NCBI GenBank assembly: GCA_030670375.1
Contig: DAOVBT010000035.1
Span: 1-10,631, forward strand
Direction: 5' to 3'
DNA length: 10,631 nucleotides
Source of the DNA: Candidatus Aminicenantota bacterium
Lineage (GTDB): Bacteria > Acidobacteriota > Aminicenantia > Aminicenantales > Aminicenantaceae
In this document: in pieces, positions 1 through 6,338 of the stretch
Layout: each line of letters begins with the position of its first letter
Numbering within the stretch: the stretch's first letter is position 1
Translations under genes and position numbers: made by a program
The notes under the pieces: generated by a model
Seen by the model: only the letters and a program-made list of their open reading frames with translations
The model's database searches: none
What the model was told of the DNA's origin: nothing

Positions 1-585
1 GAACATGAAGCGCATGAGAGCGAGATTGCTCCTGTCTTGATTCTTCCAGGATCCTACGATGAATTCATGCAAAATCTCGGCCGAAAAAATCGGCATGAGC
101 TCCGCCGAAAAACACGAAAATGGGAATCTCTCGGGAATATTCGCATCGATCGAATCACTGAGTCAGAAAAGTTAAGTTCTGCCATCCAGAAGTTTGTGTC
201 CTTGCACAAAGCGAGCAGTCCTTCCAAGCAAGAATTTTGGCAGAAACAAGGGATGACACAGTTTTTTTACGAGTTGGCCCATCTTTTTGCTATGGAGAAT
301 TGGGCGGAATTCTATATGCTTTATGTCAAAGACAGATCGATCGCGACCCTTTTGAGTTTTCCCTATGAAGACACCGTGTATTTTTACAATGTTGCCTATG
401 ATAGAGATTATTCTGTCTACAGCCCTGGGTTCTTATTGTTCGATCATGCGATCAAGCGAGCAATAGCTAAAGGTAAAAATGCCGTGGACTTTCTGAGAGG
501 AAGAGAAAAATATAAGTATTTTTTTGGCGCAAAAGAAAGTAAAATATACAGCTTGAAATTGATACAGAGAGAAAAAAAACGATGA
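1..585 (+). CDS. FemAB/CelD-type acyltransferase, 3' part (5' end outside window)
   Basis: The frame is open from base 1 to the TGA at 583-585 (194 codons), so the true start lies left of the window. A TTG at 37 is internal and not a credible start. The visible part matches the C-terminal half of the CelD/BcsL-like GNAT family (Acetyltransf_6, related to FemAB). It shows a leucine-proline-glycine entry followed by the basic NRHELRRKTRKW helix, and near the end the family hallmark DFLRGREKYKYFFGA, which resembles the usual DFLRGDEPYKY-WGA. Relatives transfer acyl or aminoacyl groups in envelope polysaccharide, lipid or peptidoglycan modification; the substrate cannot be read from sequence. The stop overlaps the next gene's start (ATGA at 582-585), implying translational coupling to the glycosyltransferase. 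The family call is fairly safe; the role is inferred from context only. Confidence 0.8.
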   Translation, partial: EHEAHESEIAPVLILPGSYDEFMQNLGRKNRHELRRKTRKWESLGNIRIDRITESEKLSSAIQKFVSLHKASSPSKQEFWQKQGMTQFFYELAHLFAMENWAEFYMLYVKDRSIATLLSFPYEDTVYFYNVAYDRDYSVYSPGFLLFDHAIKRAIAKGKNAVDFLRGREKYKYFFGAKESKIYSLKLIQREKKR

Positions 586-1868
586 AAATCTGCACGATCA
601 GCTTCCACAGCTGTCCGTATTCCCATTTGGGGGGAAACGGAAGCGGAGGTATGAGTGTGTACCTGCGGGAGCTGACAGCAGGACTGGTGGATTTCCCCGA
701 TGTGAGCGTCGACCTCTTCACCAGGGCCCAAAATCCTATCTGTGTGGAATCCAAGGATATTTCCCCGCAGATCCGTGTTGTCCAGTTGAGCGGAGGCCCT
801 GAATATCCTATCGACAGGAAAGATCTTTATGAATTCATCCCAGAATTCTCGGTAAACTTAGAAAACTATATTCATCGTAAAAAAGAAGAATATGACGTCG
901 TTCACTCCCACTACTGGCTTTCGGGGCTGGCCGGAGGATACATCAAAAACAAATTGGGGGTGCCGCTCGTTCACACATATCACACCATCGGTTTCATGAA
1001 AAGGAGAGCATTAGGCCAAAAGGAACACAGGTGTCGGGCAAATTCGGAAAGACAAATCGCCCACGTGTCGGACTCGATCATCTCTCCTTCAACAGAAGAA
1101 AAGGAAAGCTTGGTCGAAGAATACGGCATTTCCCCGTCAAAGGTAAAGATTGTGTATCCAGGAGTCAATCCGAGGCTCTTTTATCCCATCGAGAACCGGA
1201 CGATTCTTAAAAAGATGGACTATCATCGTCAGGACGATTTTGTTCTCTTGTATGTGGGGCGCATCGAAAAAGTCAAAGGGCTCATGAATGTGATCGAAGC
1301 CTTGCATGTATTGAACGAAAAAAATCTTCCGCTGTTCGAAAAGGTCAAACTGATCGTTATCGGGGGAGGAAAAAAGGAAGAAGAATTAGCACAAAACAAG
1401 GAAGTCTCCCGAATAACAAGGGCGATGGAACAACATGACCTCAAAGACAAGGTGGTCTTTTTGGGATCGATCGACCAGGCACATCTCCTGAAATATTACT
1501 CTGCTGCCGATGCTCTCGTTGTTCCTTCGTTATACGAATCCTTTGGCCTTGTGACTGTTGAAGCATTGGCTTGTGGAATTCCTGTCATTGTCAGCCAGAT
1601 CGGCAAGATGAAAAGCATTGTCAAAGAAGGAAAAAACGGATTTTCCTTTCGTCCAAACGATCCAGTCTCTCTCTGTCAGAGCTTAGAAAATGTGTTTATG
1701 CATCGCAGCCGGCTTTGGAGCCGCACCTCGATTCGAGAGGATGTCGTCCAGCGATTTTCCTGGGATAACACAACAGAGAATACCTATCAGATATTCGAGG
1801 GGCTGATCAACGGGTGCCTTTGGCCTAAAACCATATTTCAACCCGATGGAAGCCTTCAGCCAGTTTAA
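582..1868 (+). CDS. Family-4 glycosyltransferase, MshA / sucrose-phosphate-synthase-like
   Basis: This 428-residue GT-B enzyme should transfer a sugar from a nucleotide donor with retention. The N-terminal domain (about 1-195) has the glycine-rich GNGSGGMSVYLREL donor loop and HSHYWLSG (108-115). The C-terminal donor-binding domain (about 215-405) has VGRIEKVKG and the EX7E motif with E319 and E327. Overall layout and length resemble actinobacterial MshA, which attaches GlcNAc to inositol 1-phosphate. K80, Y111, T135 and possibly R152 sit where MshA binds the acceptor phosphate, as recalled for the Corynebacterium glutamicum enzyme. Cyanobacterial-type sucrose-phosphate synthases share several of these features, so the acceptor is uncertain. 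The start overlaps the upstream stop (ATGA) and its ribosome-binding site would lie in the A-rich end of that gene. The last 44 bases overlap the convergent deacetylase gene, so the C-terminal tail of about 14 residues is encoded antisense to it. Neighbours suggest a GlcNAc-containing small molecule or glycoconjugate. Confidence 0.87.
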   Translation: MKICTISFHSCPYSHLGGNGSGGMSVYLRELTAGLVDFPDVSVDLFTRAQNPICVESKDISPQIRVVQLSGGPEYPIDRKDLYEFIPEFSVNLENYIHRKKEEYDVVHSHYWLSGLAGGYIKNKLGVPLVHTYHTIGFMKRRALGQKEHRCRANSERQIAHVSDSIISPSTEEKESLVEEYGISPSKVKIVYPGVNPRLFYPIENRTILKKMDYHRQDDFVLLYVGRIEKVKGLMNVIEALHVLNEKNLPLFEKVKLIVIGGGKKEEELAQNKEVSRITRAMEQHDLKDKVVFLGSIDQAHLLKYYSAADALVVPSLYESFGLVTVEALACGIPVIVSQIGKMKSIVKEGKNGFSFRPNDPVSLCQSLENVFMHRSRLWSRTSIREDVVQRFSWDNTTENTYQIFEGLINGCLWPKTIFQPDGSLQPV

Positions 1869-2529
1869 ACGCCTCGCCTTCTGCCATGTCTTTCGCTCGT
1901 TTGCACAGCCATTTTTCCATCTCTGATTTAAAGGGTTCCTTTATCTGACTTTTGTGGCAGCTCAACGCTTGGACCTTGAGGTCGAATGTTTCAGTGATAT
2001 CCGAACGAAAATTGATATCCTGATCTTCCGGTGCCCAAAGCCACACCTCTTTGACTTTGTGGGGAAGAAGGCCGTTTGCCATAAAATCCGGGTAGGCCCA
2101 CACATCCCTGGCATAAGGAAATATAGCGTCCAAGACCACACGGCCTACAATCCTGTGGTCTCTGTGCCACACATACCTCCGGTAGGGATCGGCCGTGATA
2201 ACGATTTCTGGTTTGTATTTCCTTATGTATTTGGCTATCTCTTTACGAAACTCTGGCGTATCCTCCAGAGTCTGGTCCGCGTGGCGGAGAAAGATCACTT
2301 CTTCGACTCCTAAAATCTTTGCCGCCTCCAGTTGTTCTTTTTCACGAATCTTGATCAACTCTTCGGGTAGCATGTTGATATCATCGGTGCCCTTATCTCC
2401 GTTGGAACAGACGATGTAAACAACCGTTTTTCCCTTGCGGGTGAGTTTGGCAACGGTGCCCGAGGTCCCGAATTCTGCATCATCCGGATGCGGGGTGAAG
2501 ACCAAAAAATCAGCTTTTGTTGTCGTCAT
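1825..2529 (-). CDS. PIG-L family zinc-dependent N-acetylglucosaminyl deacetylase (MshB/BshB-like)
   Basis: The 234-residue protein has the normal length of BshB1/BcZBP-type LmbE-like deacetylases, which remove the acetyl group from GlcNAc conjugates in bacillithiol, mycothiol and GPI-like pathways. The signature TPHPDDAEFG is at 12-21. H14 and D17 (by family alignment) are zinc ligands and D16 is the probable catalytic base. The third zinc ligand is H125 in the HRDH segment (122-125). A Rossmann-like core is recognisable, with VYIVCSNGDKG after the second strand. The ATG (2529-2527) has a good Shine-Dalgarno AAGGA (2540-2536) six bases away. The gene is divergent from the tandem-GNAT gene and convergent with the glycosyltransferase, overlapping the latter by 44 bp. 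All catalytic residues are present, so it should be active; the actual glycoside substrate is inferred from context. Confidence 0.9.
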   Translation of the reverse strand: MTTTKADFLVFTPHPDDAEFGTSGTVAKLTRKGKTVVYIVCSNGDKGTDDINMLPEELIKIREKEQLEAAKILGVEEVIFLRHADQTLEDTPEFRKEIAKYIRKYKPEIVITADPYRRYVWHRDHRIVGRVVLDAIFPYARDVWAYPDFMANGLLPHKVKEVWLWAPEDQDINFRSDITETFDLKVQALSCHKSQIKEPFKSEMEKWLCKRAKDMAEGEAFKLAEGFHRVEIWF

Positions 2530-2558
2530 ATCATTTCCTTACGAACAGCATGTAAGAA

Positions 2559-2587
2559 ATTGTATATTATCATATTCTCTGATACAA
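2559..2587 (-). promoter_or_regulatory. Predicted sigma70-type promoter for the PIG-L deacetylase gene
   Basis: On the minus strand the same inverted repeat reads TTGTAT (2587-2582), 17 bases, TACAAT (2564-2559). The expected start is near 2552, upstream of the AAGGA ribosome-binding site at 2540-2536. It overlaps the plus-strand promoter element for element, so RNA polymerase could bind in one direction or the other but not both at once. Confidence 0.35.
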
Positions 2588-2588
2588 T
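2560..2588 (+). promoter_or_regulatory. Predicted sigma70-type promoter for the tandem-GNAT gene
   Basis: TTGTAT (2560-2565) and TACAAT (2583-2588) are separated by 17 bases, and the -10 is preceded by TG one base upstream (extended -10). The expected transcription start is near 2595, about 14 bases before the ATG at 2609, giving a very short leader. This is prediction only. Confidence 0.45.
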
Positions 2589-2608
2589 TCCTGACTCCTT
2601 AATTTGAG

Positions 2609-3544
2609 ATGATGTACGTTGGTTCGTTATCCATCACAAACCCTACTCCACGAGATTGGCCAAAATTTCAAAGCTTTTTTCGCTACGCTTATCACATGAA
2701 GGGTGAAGTCTGGCAGGGGGGATCGCCGGTCGTGAAGAATAACCTGGGCCGGTCCAATTATTCATTGCAAAAGGACCTGTTTATTGCAGAGTTGAACCGG
2801 CGGATGGTCGGGATCGCCGATGTGACATTGGAGCTACGTGTTGCAAGGGCGATCATCGAGTGGTTTGTGCATCCCGGCGTCCAACGCAAAAGGGTTGGGA
2901 GAGAATTGGTGAAGTATGTGTGTGAACGAGGACGCCAACAGGGTGCTCGTGTGGCTCATGTGTGTATCCCAGAAGAGGACAAGTTCACCCGGAATTTTGC
3001 TGTCGAGCTCGGCTTCTCTCAGGCGAGGTGTTTTTTGGGCATGGAGGTTGATTTGACAGGATCTTTTGAACGAATTCCTGGTTCTGCGGCTGTGGAGCAT
3101 TTTCGAGCAGGAGATGCCGCATTGCTGGCCACTGTCCAGAACCGGATCTTCACAGGGAGTTGGGGATTTTGTCCAAATTCTCCAGATGACATCCGGTATT
3201 TTTTTCGTCTGACTCAAAGCAAATGGCGGGATATTTTGATGATTCGAGAGAACGTAAAAATCATCGGATACTGCTGGTTGCATCCTGTTATCAGAGAGGG
3301 TAGAGCCATAGATAGAAGAAAATGGCGGCTTCATATGTTCGGGACCGATCCCGAATTTCAAGGAAAGGGATGGGGAAAAAAGTTGTTCCAGACCAGCTTG
3401 GAATATTTGAGAAAAAGGGAGGCGACTTCTTTAGAACTTACGGTAGACAGTGAAAATACGCCTGCCATACATCTTTATAAATCTGTGGGTTTTAGAGTAA
3501 AGTCGCGAGAGTTTTGGTACGAAAAAGATCTGTTGTTAAAGTAA
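2609..3544 (+). CDS. Tandem-GNAT acetyltransferase (MshD-like architecture)
   Basis: The 311-residue protein contains two GNAT folds. The N-terminal one (about 5-150) has a motif A with VHPGVQRKRVGRE (Q92 to R98), which departs from the canonical Q/RxxGxG/A. The C-terminal one (about 165-311) has a textbook acetyl-CoA loop QGKGWG at 251-256 and the ENTPAIHLYKSVGF segment starting near 282. The C-terminal domain is therefore the likely catalytic one and the N-terminal domain may be degenerate. Length and arrangement match MshD (mycothiol synthase), which acetylates the cysteinyl amine using its C-terminal domain, but tandem GNATs also serve other acceptors. An in-frame TAA at 2600-2602 fixes the start at or after 2609; the second ATG (2612) is equally possible. 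The ribosome-binding site is weak (only GAG next to the start). It diverges from the deacetylase gene. Confidence 0.8.
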   Translation: MMYVGSLSITNPTPRDWPKFQSFFRYAYHMKGEVWQGGSPVVKNNLGRSNYSLQKDLFIAELNRRMVGIADVTLELRVARAIIEWFVHPGVQRKRVGRELVKYVCERGRQQGARVAHVCIPEEDKFTRNFAVELGFSQARCFLGMEVDLTGSFERIPGSAAVEHFRAGDAALLATVQNRIFTGSWGFCPNSPDDIRYFFRLTQSKWRDILMIRENVKIIGYCWLHPVIREGRAIDRRKWRLHMFGTDPEFQGKGWGKKLFQTSLEYLRKREATSLELTVDSENTPAIHLYKSVGFRVKSREFWYEKDLLLK

Positions 3545-3561
3545 GAGGAAGATAATATAAT
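3533..3561 (+). promoter_or_regulatory. Predicted sigma70-type promoter for transketolase
   Basis: TTGTTA (3533-3538), 17 bases, then a perfect TATAAT (3556-3561). The -35 overlaps the last codons of the tandem-GNAT gene. A start near 3568 gives a leader of about 40 bases containing AGGAGG (3591-3596), ten bases before the ATG at 3607. It suggests transketolase can be expressed independently of the upstream gene. Confidence 0.5.
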
Positions 3562-3606
3562 GCGGCTGAAATATCCTAATTCGGCAAGGTAGGAGGCTGT
3601 ATTCCA

Positions 3607-5433
3607 ATGGACAAAAAAAAGGCTCTGGAGAAAATTGCCCAAAGATTAAGGATTCACTCTTTCAAGATGACTTCCAAGGCGGGATCCGGTCATCCGACGA
3701 CATGTTCTTCGATGGCAGAGCTTGCAGCCTGTTTATTTTTCGATGAAATGAGATACAACATCCATGATCCCTTTGATTGGTCCAATGATGAGTTTGTCCT
3801 CTCCAAGGGGCATGCGGCTCCCATCCTCTGGGCGGTTTACGCCGAAGCCGGCATCATCTCGCAAAAAAGCCTTATGAATCTGCGGAAGATCACATCTACC
3901 TTAGAGGGGCATCCTACACCCCGGATGAAGTGGGTCAAGGGCGCGACCGGTTCTCTGGGACAAGGTCTTTCCGTCGGGGTGGGACTGGCTATGGCCATGA
4001 AACTGGGAAAATGCCCAAGGCGGGTTTATGTCGTGTTAGGGGATGGGGAATGTGCTGAGGGAGCTGTCTGGGAGGCAGCCAACCAAGCCTCTCTGGCCGG
4101 TCTTGATAACCTCTGTGCCATATTGGACATCAACCGGCTGGGGCAGTCCGATCCCACCATGCATGGACACGACCTGGATGCTTACGAAAGAAAGTTCAAA
4201 GCTTTTGGCTGGAATGCGGTTAAAATCGATGGGCACAACATATCCCAGATATTGTCCGCCATTAAAAAGGCCAAGCAGTCCAAGGAGCCGACCGCCATCA
4301 TTGCCAAGACCATAAAGGGCAAGGGCGTTTCCTTTTGTGAGGATAAAAACGGCTGGCATGGCAAGCCTTTGAAACAGGCAGATCTCGAGCGAGCACTGGA
4401 TGAGCTCGGCCCGATGCCTGAAATCGATGCGAAAAAATATGTCCAAAAGCCGAATAAATTAAAAAAACCAAAATTAAAAAGAGGGTTTCAATTCGCGAAA
4501 AACACATACGATAAGAACACAGCCACAAGACGCGCATACGGAAATGCCCTAGTCAACCTGGGGAAAATCAACGAGTCGGTCGTGTCCATCGATGGGGATG
4601 TCAAAAATTCCACGTATGCCGATTCGTTCTTTGCCGCTTTTCCCAAAAGGTCATTCGAAGTGTATATTGCCGAGCAAAACATGGTGGGAATCGGTATCGG
4701 GATGGCAGCAAGAGGATATCTCCCGTTCCTTGCAACTTTTGCGGCGTTTTTATGCCGAGCTCATGACCAAATAAGAATGGCCGGCTATTCCTTTTCCAAT
4801 ATGAAGCTGGTCGGTTCCCACGTAGGAGTTAGTATCGGGGCTGACGGGCCTTCTCAGATGGGCCTGGAGGATATTGCTCTGTTTCGTCCGATCCCCGGTT
4901 GCGCCGTGCTATATCCCAGCGATGCCTATTCCACAGAAGGGTGCGTCGAGGCCATGGCCAGGTACAAAGGATTGGCTTATCTGCGGACCTCACGACCCGG
5001 CATGCCCATCCTGTACAAAAAAGGCGAGGAGTTTCCGATTGGTGGCTCAAGGGTCCTGAAAAGGAGCCAGAAAGACAGCGCAGCCGTGATTGCGGCAGGC
5101 ATAACCGTTCATGAGGCTTTAAAAGCCTATGAAGAGCTCAAGAAGGAAAATATATGGGTTCGCGTGATCGATGCCTACTCCGTCCAGCCCATGGATCCGA
5201 AAATACTCAAAGAGGTCGCAAAGGCAGGGAACAAGGCCGTTGTCGTGGAAGATCACTTCCGAAGCGGAGGGCTGGGCGATGCTGTCGCTTCTCTCCTCGG
5301 CGGCAAGGCAGAATTTAAACACCTTGCTGTAGACGATCTGCCTCGCTCGGGTGAACCCGAGGAATTGTTGGAAAAATACGGGATATCTGCCAGACATATT
5401 GAACAGGCAGTGAAACAATTCCTCAAGAAATAG
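3607..5433 (+). CDS. tkt: Transketolase, single-chain
   Basis: This 608-residue enzyme should move two-carbon ketol units between sugar phosphates in the non-oxidative pentose phosphate pathway, using thiamine diphosphate. The N-terminal half (about 1-270) shows GSGHPTTCSS, SKGHAAP, TGSLGQGLSVGVG and the ThDP/metal motif GDGE (from about 145) ending in DIN. The C-terminal half (about 310-608) carries the AEQNMVGIGIGMA segment with the catalytic Glu (about 356), HVGVSIGADGPSQMGLED, and TSRPGMPI with a substrate-phosphate Arg. A lysine-rich linker (about 283-305) joins the halves. It is shorter than E. coli TktA (663) and closer in size to the compact vertebrate-like type. In many archaea and some bacteria the two halves are separate genes; here they are fused. 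The AGGAGG at 3591-3596 supports the start. No obvious terminator follows. Confidence 0.95.
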   Translation: MDKKKALEKIAQRLRIHSFKMTSKAGSGHPTTCSSMAELAACLFFDEMRYNIHDPFDWSNDEFVLSKGHAAPILWAVYAEAGIISQKSLMNLRKITSTLEGHPTPRMKWVKGATGSLGQGLSVGVGLAMAMKLGKCPRRVYVVLGDGECAEGAVWEAANQASLAGLDNLCAILDINRLGQSDPTMHGHDLDAYERKFKAFGWNAVKIDGHNISQILSAIKKAKQSKEPTAIIAKTIKGKGVSFCEDKNGWHGKPLKQADLERALDELGPMPEIDAKKYVQKPNKLKKPKLKRGFQFAKNTYDKNTATRRAYGNALVNLGKINESVVSIDGDVKNSTYADSFFAAFPKRSFEVYIAEQNMVGIGIGMAARGYLPFLATFAAFLCRAHDQIRMAGYSFSNMKLVGSHVGVSIGADGPSQMGLEDIALFRPIPGCAVLYPSDAYSTEGCVEAMARYKGLAYLRTSRPGMPILYKKGEEFPIGGSRVLKRSQKDSAAVIAAGITVHEALKAYEELKKENIWVRVIDAYSVQPMDPKILKEVAKAGNKAVVVEDHFRSGGLGDAVASLLGGKAEFKHLAVDDLPRSGEPEELLEKYGISARHIEQAVKQFLKK

Positions 5434-5463
5434 CCGCTCTTTTTTTCTGTCTGATATCGAAGC

Positions 5464-6201
5464 ATGAAAAAAACGCTGGTTTTTCTCTTGTGTTTCAGTC
5501 TTTTTCCTGCACAGAGCCGTCAAATAAACAACGGAACTGTCGTCGTCGTTTATGATGGAGATACTGTCAAGGTGAAGTCGGATACCGGATTTGAGCGTCG
5601 GGTTCGACTGATCGGAATCGATACGCCTGAGATCGAGGATTCTCCGGCAAATACTCCGTTGGAAGCCTTGCTGGCTAAGAGGTTTACTTTCCATCATCTT
5701 TTCCGGAAGAGTGTAAAACTTTCCTATGAGAGAGAAGTCGAAGATAAGTACGGAAGACTTCTGGCCTATGTTTGGACTGAGGCGGGGCTTTTTAACGAGT
5801 TCATCCTGAAGGAGGGATTTGCCCGTGTGTATCTTAAATTTCCGTATGGCATGAAGGAAAAATTCATCCAGGCACAAAAAAAGGCCCAGGAGCAGGGGAG
5901 AGGTTTCTGGCACAAGGAACCTTATCCGATTTTCACCACGCAACAAGTGCGGAATCATATCGGGAAGTTGAGCAGAGTGCGTTTTGTGTGTGCCCGCATC
6001 CAAAAAAGTGGGAACCTGCTGCTTCTTCTAGCGAAAAGCGGAGATTTCGCCGCACTGATCCCGAAGAAATATCTCTCTCTTTTCGGAGATATCCAAAGGA
6101 TGAAAGGGAAAACCATCCAGGTCTTCGGGTTCCTGGAGGAATACAGGGGACAACCCCAGATCATGCTCTTTTTTCCCTCTCAAATTGGGGTCAAACCTTG
6201 A
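5464..6201 (+). CDS. Exported staphylococcal-nuclease-type protein with C-terminal extension
   Basis: The 245-residue product begins with a signal peptide (MKK, a hydrophobic run 4-15, likely cleavage near AQS at 16-18) and then a thermonuclease OB-fold (about 24-145). By comparison with staphylococcal nuclease the catalytic set is complete: D33 in DGDT, R48 and D53 and E56 in RLIGIDTPE, and R98 in KYGR. It should cleave DNA or RNA with Ca2+ outside the cytoplasm. The remaining 95 or so residues look like a second small beta-rich, OB-like domain, a weak call from pattern. The Shine-Dalgarno is poor (GAAG close to the ATG). The last four residues, GVKP, and the stop are encoded by the left arm of the inverted repeat at 6186-6279, so the native C-terminus may have been replaced. 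Thirty bases separate it from transketolase. Confidence 0.87.
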   Translation: MKKTLVFLLCFSLFPAQSRQINNGTVVVVYDGDTVKVKSDTGFERRVRLIGIDTPEIEDSPANTPLEALLAKRFTFHHLFRKSVKLSYEREVEDKYGRLLAYVWTEAGLFNEFILKEGFARVYLKFPYGMKEKFIQAQKKAQEQGRGFWHKEPYPIFTTQQVRNHIGKLSRVRFVCARIQKSGNLLLLLAKSGDFAALIPKKYLSLFGDIQRMKGKTIQVFGFLEEYRGQPQIMLFFPSQIGVKP

Positions 6202-6279
6202 CATTGGACATTTTCAGGATTATCAAATTTTTGAATTTCTCAAGAAAAACGGAATGGACAATGTCAAGGTTTGACCCCA
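6186..6279. repeat. Long inverted repeat, REP/RAYT-like palindrome
   Basis: The arms at 6186-6206 and 6259-6279 are perfect 21-bp reverse complements beginning TGGGGTCAAACC. After two mismatches, pairing resumes for four bases plus two wobbles (6209-6214 with 6251-6256). The inner part contains a smaller AAATT/AATTT hairpin around 6226-6238. The folded element is about 94 bases. Sequences of the type GGGGTCAAACCTTGACATT recur, from memory, as repeats next to REP-associated (Y1) transposases in several uncultured and deltaproteobacterial genomes; this needs a search. No transposase is in the window. It could also act as a transcript-end structure for the nuclease gene. Confidence 0.8.
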
Positions 6280-6295
6280 TCGATGAAAATTGAAT

Positions 6296-6324
6296 TTGAC
6301 AGAAAGCAGCAGTTGGTTTAAACA
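6296..6324 (+). promoter_or_regulatory. Possible promoter for the antiporter-oxidase operon
   Basis: A perfect TTGACA (6296-6301) lies 17 bases before TAAACA (6319-6324), a poor -10. The leader would be only about 8 bases, and no clear Shine-Dalgarno precedes the ATG at 6339. The element is tentative. Confidence 0.25.
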
Positions 6325-6338
6325 ATAGACCTATAAAC

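Larger units (their letters stand above)
2558..2589. repeat. 8-bp inverted repeat spanning the divergent promoter region
   Basis: AATTGTAT at 2558-2565 is the exact reverse complement of ATACAATT at 2582-2589, with 16 bases between. The arms coincide with the predicted -35 and -10 hexamers on both strands. It may be a symmetric bidirectional promoter, an operator for a dimeric regulator, or both. Confidence 0.5.

Noticed and set aside
2834..3361. Minus-strand open frame of about 175 codons inside the tandem-GNAT gene.
   Set aside because: It lies fully antisense to recognisable GNAT motifs, with no domain of its own.
3560..3592. A 10-codon ORF (ATG 3560, TAG 3590) ahead of transketolase with an AGAGGAA upstream and a stop overlapping the AGGAGG.
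   Set aside because: Its ATG overlaps the TATAAT -10 at 3556-3561, so it would not be on the transcript from that promoter; most likely chance.
5434..5463. T-run (CTCTTTTTTTCTG) right after transketolase as an intrinsic terminator.
   Set aside because: No stable GC-rich stem precedes it; the region more likely just links transketolase to the nuclease gene.
5119..6003. Long minus-strand open frame (about 294 codons) antisense to the end of transketolase and most of the nuclease.
   Set aside because: Both plus-strand genes have complete family motifs across it; the antisense translation has no recognisable domain and no start context.
6182..6291. Short AAATT matches flanking the palindrome (6182-6186 and 6287-6291) as a target-site duplication.
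   Set aside because: The right copy is not adjacent to the arm and five AT-rich bases match easily by chance.
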